Source of the DNA: Bostrychus sinensis | Lineage: Eukaryota; Chordata; Actinopteri; Gobiiformes; Eleotridae | Reading direction: 5' to 3' | Length of the DNA: 64,000 nt | Assembly (NCBI GenBank): GCA_020698575.1 | Contig: CM036256.1 | Location: forward strand, 12,601,908 to 12,665,907 | Shown here: piece by piece, positions 56,329-64,000 of the stretch | How positions within the stretch are numbered: the first letter of the stretch is position 1 | Layout of the letters: every line of letters begins with the position of its first letter | Notes under the pieces: model-generated | The model's database searches: none | Seen by the model: the letters and a program-made list of their open reading frames with translations, nothing else | Told to the model about the DNA's origin: nothing | Program-made: the position numbers and the translations under genes

Positions 56329-58220
56329 CAATGGTCTCCACTAAAGCTTTTTACACCAAGCAACACCTCAGAAAATATTTGGCTTTCCAGGTATCATTTT
56401 TAAAGGACTAAAATAGGCCTACGTTTTGACTAAGGACATATCCAGGACTAAACCAGGTCTAAACCAGGTCTAAACCAGGACATATCCAGGACTAAACCAG
56501 GTCTAAACCAGGACATATCCAGGACTAAACCAGGTCTAAACTAGGACATATCCAGGACTAAACCAGGTCTAAACCAGGACATATCCAGGACTAAACCAGG
56601 TCTAAACCAGGACATATCCAGGACTAAACCAGGTCTAAACTAGGACATATCCAGGACTAAACCAGGTCTAAACCAGGACATATCCAGGACTAAACCAGGT
56701 CTAAACTAGGACATATCCAGGACTAATTCAGGTCTAAACCAAGACATACCCAGGACTAAACAAGGACATATCCAGGACATATCCAGGACTAAACCAGGTC
56801 TAAACCAGGACATATCCAGGACTGAACCAGGTCTAAACAAGGTCTAAACCAGGACATATCCAGGACTAAACCAGGTCTAAACCAGGACATATCCGGGAAT
56901 AAACCAGGTCTAAACCAGGACATATCCAGGACTAAACCATGTCTAAACCAGGACATATCCGCGACTGAACCAGGTCTAAACAAGGTCTAAACCAGGACAT
57001 ATCCAGGACTAAACCAGGTCTAAACCAGGACATATCCGGGAATAAACCAGGTCTAAACCAGGACATATCCAGGACTAAACCAGGTCTAAACCAGGACATA
57101 TCCAGGAATAAACCAGGTCTAAACCAGGTCCAAACCAGGACATATCCAGGACTAAACCAGTCTAAACCAGGTCATATCCAGGACTAAACCAGGTTTAAGC
57201 CAGGACATATCCAGGACTAGACCAGGATATATCCAGGACTAAACCAGGTCTAGACCAGGACATATCCAGGACTAAACCAGGTCTAAACCAAGACATATTC
57301 AGGACTAAACCAGGACATATCCAGGTCTAAACCAGGACATATCCAGGACTAAACCAGGTCTAAACCAAGACATATTCAGGACTAAACCAGGATATATCCA
57401 GGACTAAACCAGGTCTAAACCAGGACATATCCAGGACTAAACCAGGTCTAAACCAGGACATATCCAGGACTAAACCAGGTCCAAACCAGGACATATCCAG
57501 GTCTAAACCAGAACATATCCAGGACTAAGCCAGGTCTAAAAAAGGACATATCCAGGAATAAACCAGGACATATCCAGGTCCAAACCAGGACATATCCAGG
57601 TCTAAACCAGGTCTAAACCAAGACATACCCAGGACTAAACCAGGTCTAAACCAGGACATATCCAGGACTAAACCAGGACATTATACAGGACTAAACCAGG
57701 TCTAAACCAGGACATATCCAGGACTAAACCAGGTCTAAACTAGGACATATCCAGGACTAATTCAGGTCTAAACCAAGACATACCCAGGACTAAACAAGGA
57801 CATATCCAGGACTAAACCAGCACATATCCAGGACTAAACCAGGACTAAACCAGGACAAATCCAGGACTAAACCAGCACATAGCCAGGACTAAACCAGGAC
57901 TAAACCAGGAGATATCCAGGACTAAACCAGGACATATCCAGGACTAAACCAAGACATACCCAGGACTAAACCAGGACTAAACCAGCACATATCCAGGACT
58001 AAACCAGGACAAAACCACGACTAAACCAGGACTAAACCAGGACTAGACCAGGACATATCCAGGTCTAAACCAAGTCTAAACCAACACTATTCCAGGACAA
58101 AACCAGCACAAAAAGTAGCTCTAATTTAAACTAAATCAGAACAGCAAAACACTCCAGAGTACCACTGAAAGAAGCTTGCGTACCACCAGTGGTGCCCGTA
58201 CCACAATTTAAGAACCACTG
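56329..58220 (+). mobile_element. hAT-like element 3 with large minisatellite interior
   Basis: The left end is diverged (CAATGGTCTCCACTAAAGCT, then TTTTACACCAAGCAACACC and CAGAAAATATTTGGCTTTCC, known to me from intact fish copies of this family). The right end on the minus strand is CAGTGGTTCTTAAATTGTGG. From about 56402 to 58125 the interior is an array of about 50 units of the type ACATATCCAGGACTAAACC plus AGGTCTAAACCAGG (about 33 bp), with higher-order blocks. Repetitive open frames such as SWFRPGL... on the minus strand are by-products. Confidence 0.85.
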
Positions 58221-58461
58221 GTGTAGATCAAAATTTGTAGATATAAAATATTCTGACAGGTTGATGGTGTTAGCTTTCATCTGTTTCTCTAGAGTAGTAG
58301 CAGTAGTGGTAGTTGAAGTAGTAGTAATAAATGAGTGAAGTAAGGGTATTTTTACTTGAGTGCAGGTTTTGAGTACTGCCCAACTGCTATTATAAAATGC
58401 TATAAAACATTTATTTCTGAAATCCATAATGTGTCAAAAGCTCCAAATACTAAAAAGTCTC
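58221..58461. other. no gene: short spacer between the minisatellite element and the direct repeat
   Basis: Nothing recognisable. Confidence 0.35.
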
Positions 58462-58712
58462 ATTAAGTGTCCAACATCATGTCGTGAAGGAAAAAACTGA
58501 ACTCAAAGCCCCATTTTATTAGCAGTTCTTTACCACAACATATAACCGTTTCTGTTTGTGTGCACTGTTTGCTCATGTCCCCTTCTGAAAAGCAGCAGCC
58601 CCTCAGCATGGCTCCAGAGGATGAGCAGGTATACGCAGTTATAGGTGATACAGCTGGTTGTTGAGCGGTGGCTGTGTTTGCAGGTGGACGAGTGCCCTTT
58701 TCGCTGAGACAA
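58462..58712 (+). repeat. direct repeat, right copy
   Basis: The right partner of 56065-56275: 'AAGTGTCCAACATCATGTCG', TAGCAGTTCTTTACCACAAC, AGCAGCAGCCCCTCAGCATG and GAGGATGAGCAGGTA. The two copies are diverged, so the duplication is old or they are two copies of an unnamed interspersed repeat. Confidence 0.75.
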
Positions 58713-58981
58713 ATATGTGTGCGGATGCAGAGATCCTGTTAAGCCGCAGTATAAGCCAGCTCATGTGGTCAGTCTCAACCCCAGCTCTGAAATACCAATG
58801 AATCCTCTCATTAAAGCTCCTCTGACGTGAGCGAAATGGCAACAAAATACGTGGCATTAAGCATTTATAGACTATGATATACTGTATGTGGTATATGTTG
58901 GTTATTGTTTATTTGAGGTGTTTAACCCATGAATAGTTTGTGTACACTTTGTGGCTAACATTGCGATAACTGGCATAAGCT

Positions 58982-59519
58982 TTAAGGGGCTATATTATGC
59001 AAAATCAACCTTCTGAGCTTTTGACCATGTTATAATGTTGTTCCCTCATTGAAAACATACCTAGAGATGCATTTTGTTTTATTCATGCATGTTTAAGCAA
59101 TCCTATTTTCTCTGGCACGGCCATTCTGAGGCCTCAAAATGCTTCGTTCCACAAACCTCCACCTCTCCCACGAACCCCCGTCCACTCCAGGAAGCACTGA
59201 ACAACCCCCCCACCCACCCAAAAAAGTGTACAGCTCTGTTTCCATTGAGTCCTCACAGTTATTTTTCAAGTTGTAGTAAAATGGCATCATACAAAATGTT
59301 TAAGGAAGTGAGTGCTTTTTTTCTTTGATTATGGTCAAAAGACCACTCTGCTGCCCTCTGCTGGTCTCTTCAACTGTTTCTTTATGGCACCAGGAGAGTA
59401 CTTATTAAACCTAACTATACTTTTAATCATAATGTTTTTAAAGGCTGGTAAACATGCTGTTCTAGAGGTGACCAAGATTGGTTTAAAAGATAAATAAAAG
59501 CATAATATATCCCCTTTAA
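58982..59519 (+). mobile_element. TTAA-type MITE, subfamily B, full length
   Basis: The ends are TTTAAGGGGCTATATTATGC and GCATAATATATCCCCTTTAA, a near-perfect inverted repeat abutting TTAA on both sides. The first 150 bp match subfamily A and the rest differs. It carries a CTCF-like motif on the minus strand at 59350-59364. No coding capacity. Confidence 0.92.
59350..59364 (-). promoter_or_regulatory. CTCF-like motif CCAGCAGAGGGCAGC
   Basis: Exact same 15-mer as the subfamily B copy at 18335-18349. Relative to the element's left end it points opposite to the motif of subfamily A. Confidence 0.42.
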
Positions 59520-61538
59520 GTTTTGAACACGATCCTTTACAGAATACCCAGAAATCTCAATTTTAAGACTTTAAGATTTTAAGGACTGGTATATGAAAGA
59601 AAGACATGAATACTGCCCTGTGCCATTCAGTTAAAGAGAAAAAAATCCTCCCATTTTCAGATGATATGACTGTCAGCGTGGGAGGGGGCAAAGGAGTCTG
59701 TTCTCCCAGGCATCAGGGTCAGAGGGGCCTAGAAATGGGCCCTCTTCATATATTTTCTATTATAAAGGGGCAATGTGAAGCCCTCTTCCCCCGGGCCCCA
59801 GTGAGTCTGTTAACTGGCCTGGTTGATAACTTCAAGTGGTTATATGGTTATAACATTGTAAAACATTGTAAAATGCATGTGAAAAATGCTAGCAGTGGTG
59901 CAAGTGATGCTTCTGACCTCAAAAAAAGGGAGCCACTGTCACCCACAGCTTCATAAAACACCAAAACAACTTCTAATGTGAAAATCAAGATACACATTTC
60001 ACATTCGGGAAGGTAAATAAAAAAATATATATACTGGCCAAGCATTCAAGCAACAAGTTGGAGATAATCGCGGGCTGCCATGGTGTGACCCATGAACACC
60101 TGTTGGAGAGTGGGGGTGAATTTGGCACATTGCAGATTAAAAACATACTTTCACTGTAACTTTAAATGCTAATTGATAATGCAGCTACATCCCACCAAAT
60201 ATAAAGTGGGATGTACTCAACTTCATTTACTTACTTTACCTACTTTATGATCATACTAATCAATTATTTTTATTTGGTTTATTATAGAATCGTGCAAATA
60301 ATGTTCAAAGCAAAAGCTAAATCACTTCCAGATTGTGTCCAGAGGTTCTTTTTAGTTCCTGAGAGCAAATATGAGTAGTATTATGTAGTCAATAATTATC
60401 TTTAGGGAGTAAATCAGTTGTCTTTTGTTTTAAGAAGGTTTTTAGAAATGTAGTGGTGTAAAAAGTATTAAATTTATCTTTTAGATGTAGTGGAGTAAAA
60501 GTAGTAAGTTACCCCTAAAAATACTACTCAAGTAAAGTACAGATCCTCAAAAACTATACTTAAGTGAAGAAAAAGAGAGAAATATCCTTCAGTAAAGTGT
60601 GAGCAGTGTAGTAGTTTTTTTTTGTTCCAGTCTTCTGTAACAACACTGTGGAGCAAAACGCGTTAACATCCAAACATAACGACCCTACCACATTTACGAA
60701 GACATGTCATCTCCTAGACCCAATTGCACTCTCCAATATATGATGTAGAACGGTGATGGCTGTAACCAATAACATCTCTGAGCCTGTGATGTATGCAAAA
60801 TGGAGAGATAGAAGATAATAAAAGATTAATGAGTAAATCTCTGGTCATAAATATTTGAGGAGGGGAAGTCTGTTTAATACATGATCAGCCCGCAAGAGGC
60901 TTCCTGTACATAACACAAGATGCTTATTAGATTCACAGGCGGATGAAATTTCCACTGCTCTAGTCTGCAATGAGCCGCTTTCATAAATCATTTGACATCA
61001 CTTTTTATTTGGGATTTGGTCCTTGATGTGATGTTTTATATATATATATACGTGTATGTGAATGAAACAACACTGTCCCCACTCTTCAGAGAAACATGGA
61101 AGATTAATGAGAATTTCCTAGAAAGGATTTATGGATTTTTTTTTTTATTACTCATCTTTTTGTCATAGATTAACTGTTGCAATATTGAGGGAGAGATATT
61201 TGGGGTCATTCAGGAACAATTAAAATGGAAAGAGAGGGAAAACTTCAGCAGGAGTTCAAGCTTTGGTGCAATGTTTCCAGTAACAACAACAACAACAACA
61301 AAATCCCAGGAGGCCAAAGACCCAAGGACCAGTCCAGTGTGTTTTTGTATTTATGAGACCACTCTGGGGAGGAATTTTCATGTAGGCAAAAATAACAGGG
61401 TAAAGAAAAGAGAGGGTAATCTTAAAACAACAACAAAAACAGTAACTTCTGAAATAGAGGTTGGGATATTGGTACACAGTGTTTAAAGTCCACTTGTGGT
61501 AGCCATATACAACAGCCAAGTGAAACTATAAAACATTA
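59520..61538. other. no gene: unique spacer, candidate regulatory block
   Basis: 60760-61050 is non-repetitive, AT-rich but high-complexity (GATTAATGAGTAAATCTCTG, 'GCCGCTTTCATAAATCATTT'), with homeodomain-like cores. Regulatory function is only a suggestion. 60450-60560 resembles a decayed repeat (AAAGTAGTAAGTTACCCCTA...TACTCAAGTAAAGTACAGAT). Confidence 0.3.
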
Positions 61539-62046
61539 TTAAAGGTTCTATATTATGCTTTTTTCAGGCGTTTTGAATGAGTTTTGAACACTTTTGCATT
61601 CATATTTCAAGTTTTAAATCTTCAAATAATATATCTGTATGGAAAACTTATTATTTCGGGGAGCTGGCACTTTGACTGCAGAAAATGCTTGGATTAGGTG
61701 TCTGTCACCCCTGCTGGCAAAGATGGGGACTGAACAGAGAATAAAACTGCTATCGCTATTATCAACATGACGCTAACAGATAGATAAATGAGCTGACTGC
61801 TTCGTTGAGCGTTGAAATGATCAGAATGAGTCCAGTGACAGTGATGGGCTTTAGAAACATGCAGGAGCACTCATGAGTTTACACAGAGCGCTGTGACTGA
61901 GCATTTCCACATGTTCAGGAAAGGACAGGCTTAGCACAGGATTACTCACACAAGTGTAAATGAAATATAATACTATTCCAGTTTTTGATGTGGAAACAAC
62001 ATTATAACATAGTTAAAAGCTCAAAAAATTGATTTAGCACCTTTAA
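61539..62046 (-). mobile_element. TTAA-type MITE, subfamily A, full length, inverted
   Basis: Bounded by TTAAAGGTTCTATATTATGC and AAATTGATTTAGCACCTTTAA. The body is collinear with the minus strand of 32287-32724 and retains a longer interior (GGATTACTCACACAAGTGTA, ATGTGGAAACAACATTATAA). The CTCF-like site at 61704-61717 has decayed to CCAGCAGGGGTGAC. Confidence 0.9.
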
Positions 62047-64000
62047 CCATGTTGTACTCCTTTCTGTTATATTTTAATGGCTTAACTTTAATAGCAGTTC
62101 TTAGCAGGCTTTCTGCAATGCTTTAATTCCACAATTGGCTGTTTTTCCAATATTTATGTATGTTGGCACTGCCTCCTGTTTTCTGATTGGTAAATGTCTT
62201 TTCATTTGCATTTATTTTGCATTCTTTTATTCCATCCCTTGGAAAACAAACTCATATTGACAAGGATCAGTAACACATAGGAATTAAAAGTTCACTGCTA
62301 TGCTATTAAATCACTTAAAGTAAAAGTATGTCACTGTTTACCTCAATAAATTCAGACTTTCATTATTAAAATATTAGCTTTAAAGGTATATTGCTGATTA
62401 ATGAACTAAACAAGATTAGAAAAAAAAAACTATTAAAGATAAAGTGCAACATGTTTAATGTTAGCAAAATGACAGCATCTCGTTATTTGAGCACTGTAAT
62501 CATGAGTGATACTCTCAAATATTAACAATAAAACGTAACTTTTCTGACATTCAGTCTTACCACTAAAGTACAACTGAGAGGATATATTTTACCAGAACCT
62601 GTTGCACACACAAAGTTACATCACAATTTACAACAGCATTTGTTGACAAGTAACTCTCCCATGTTGTCCTTTTGAAGGTATATATTGTCAGAATAATACA
62701 GCTTTTTGTCAACATTCACATATTCCTTTACATGCATACACACTTAGTGTCAACATTTTAAATAGGATAATATTTTGGCCCTCCATAATTGCACTGGACA
62801 TTTTACATTTTAGCCAATAAAGTCAGTATTCCTGATGTAAAATGTAGAATAAATATCTGTGGGCGTCCTGTCTTGATAGGTTAAATATATGGCTGCTTTG
62901 TTCTGCCCCTGTGTTTCAGGAAAGACCTTGGAGCTGTGAGCTGGTGTTGGTGCTGGATTCTTTTGAGAGCTTAGATTTTTTTCTGTTCCATCTTTTTTTT
63001 ATTCTGATGAATAAAGTGTCAGTAAAGACATTTACTTTGCCAAATGTTTGTGTTTTTGAGGTGAAAACAGCACATTAAATGTTTTATAGGCCCTAAACTG
63101 AAGCAGCGTGTATCTCAGTAAGTTGGTAAGCTAGATTTGTATCAAAAGATTTATTTCTCGAGTTTACCCCTCCTTGTCCCACCAAATCGCACAACTTGTC
63201 CTACTTTTTGCACTTTTGTGACCCTAATTATTAGTGATGAAAGTAATATATTCGGTACATACTATGGAAAACAAAAATAGAGGAGCTTTTGTTTTTATTA
63301 TGGCGCCTGCTCATACACAGTGTGCTGCAAACGGCTCAGGCCTAATTAGAAAAGCTTTGAACTCCACGCCCACTTACTATGTGCATCACACAGAGATATC
63401 ATTTGACCATTTGCATCCCTAATGATTTTCACGGCATCGATCTGCGAGCCTGGAGGGCCACACTTGACATAGCCTGGCTCTGTAGCTCATAGCTCTAACT
63501 GCTTCTGTGACTGACACACAGAGAGGGATCAATGGATTAGTTTCCCTGAGATGGCTGATCTGGGGGGCCGCGGACGTGCCTGCACATGCTAACAGTGGGA
63601 TTACGGCCAGGCAGACGTAGGGGTGGGGGGTGGAGGGGTCCGTCCCGTCTCTTTGAGCTGGAGATGGGGACAAATGGAGAGCACTGCCAGCAGAGTGCAC
63701 TCATATCTTCAACTCAATCATACTGTGTCAACACGCCGGGACTGGGGGATGCTGTCAGTCATAGTGGGGCCATTTAGGCAAACAGGCAAATCTGCAAACA
63801 TCAGCATACACAGTCACACATACACAGGCCAGTTCATCATATAATCCTCTGCTATGTGGTGTTTGACATGGGCATTTTGTGTTTCCTAGCCATGCATGCA
63901 AGAATCAAGAATCAAGAACTCCGATCACCCTCTTTTTTTCCTTTTGGCTGTTTCCTTCCAGGGTTGCTCTATAACTTAATCTGTCTAGTGTGCAGTCTTA
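62047..64000. other. no gene: unique spacer, candidate regulatory block
   Basis: 63230-63600 is high-complexity, GC-richer and repeat-free (CGGCTCAGGCCTAATTAGAA, 'CATTTGCATCCCTAATGATT', the latter octamer-like). It is a good candidate for conserved non-coding DNA, but untested. No exon or RNA gene is supported. AATAAA at 63010-63015 has no gene upstream that I can see. Confidence 0.3.

Noticed and set aside
56789..56983. Minus-strand open frame with repeated SWFRPGL motifs
   Set aside because: It is the direct translation of the minisatellite unit. No start context, no splice support, no recognisable family.
49561..58125. GGTTTAG/CTAAACC arrays read as interstitial telomere repeats
   Set aside because: Vertebrate telomeres are TTAGGG. 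The units here are CCAGGACTAAACC/AGGTCTAAACC of 11-33 bp bounded by hAT-like ends, so the resemblance to telomeric repeats is superficial.

Overview
The window is nuclear DNA from a bony fish, most likely a spiny-rayed teleost. It holds one recognisable protein-coding gene at its left edge and about 58 kb of gene-poor, repeat-rich DNA. The evidence for a teleost is a compact intron-containing PACAP gene encoding a fish-type PRP-PACAP precursor, debris of the large fish NLR immune-receptor family, fish-type tRNA-derived SINEs, L2/Rex1-like LINE tails, many short hAT-like and TTAA-flanked (piggyBac-like) non-autonomous elements, and abundant microsatellites. There are no bacterial features.

Layout. 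Positions 1-136 are probably the tail of a non-coding first exon. Positions 396-2517 carry four coding exons of adcyap1 on the + strand. They encode a 171-residue precursor with a signal peptide, a PRP (GHRH-like) peptide and PACAP-27/38. A probable 3' UTR follows, with polyadenylation signals near 2.68 kb and 5.67 kb. From about 5.7 kb to 64 kb I find no intact gene. This fits the gene desert known to me beside ADCYAP1 in other vertebrates.

The desert holds: at least seven copies or fragments of a TTAA-flanked MITE family in two subfamilies, most with a near-consensus CTCF-like motif; an internally deleted 1.09-kb hAT element with perfect 8-bp target duplications (19.4-20.5 kb); a near-perfect 235-bp hairpin (21.4 kb); a scrambled NLR pseudogene fragment (23.2-23.7 kb); a frameshifted Cys-rich pseudogene of an uncharacterised multicopy family (39.7-40.1 kb); a 201-bp hAT-type MITE nested inside a TTAA MITE (46.6 kb); three hAT-like elements whose interiors have become minisatellites of 'CCAGGACTAAACCAGGTCTAAA' type (49.4, 52.2 and 56.3 kb); and two dead LINE reverse-transcriptase ends (53.5 and 55 kb).

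The unique blocks between these repeats are candidates for long-range regulatory DNA of adcyap1. Without alignments I cannot show that they are conserved. The observations I rate most interesting are the CTCF-like motif carried by the TTAA MITE family, the minisatellite expansion inside hAT-like elements, the long hairpin, and the altered N-terminus of the PRP peptide (His-Ala-Glu-Glu in place of the usual His-Ala-Asp-Gly).
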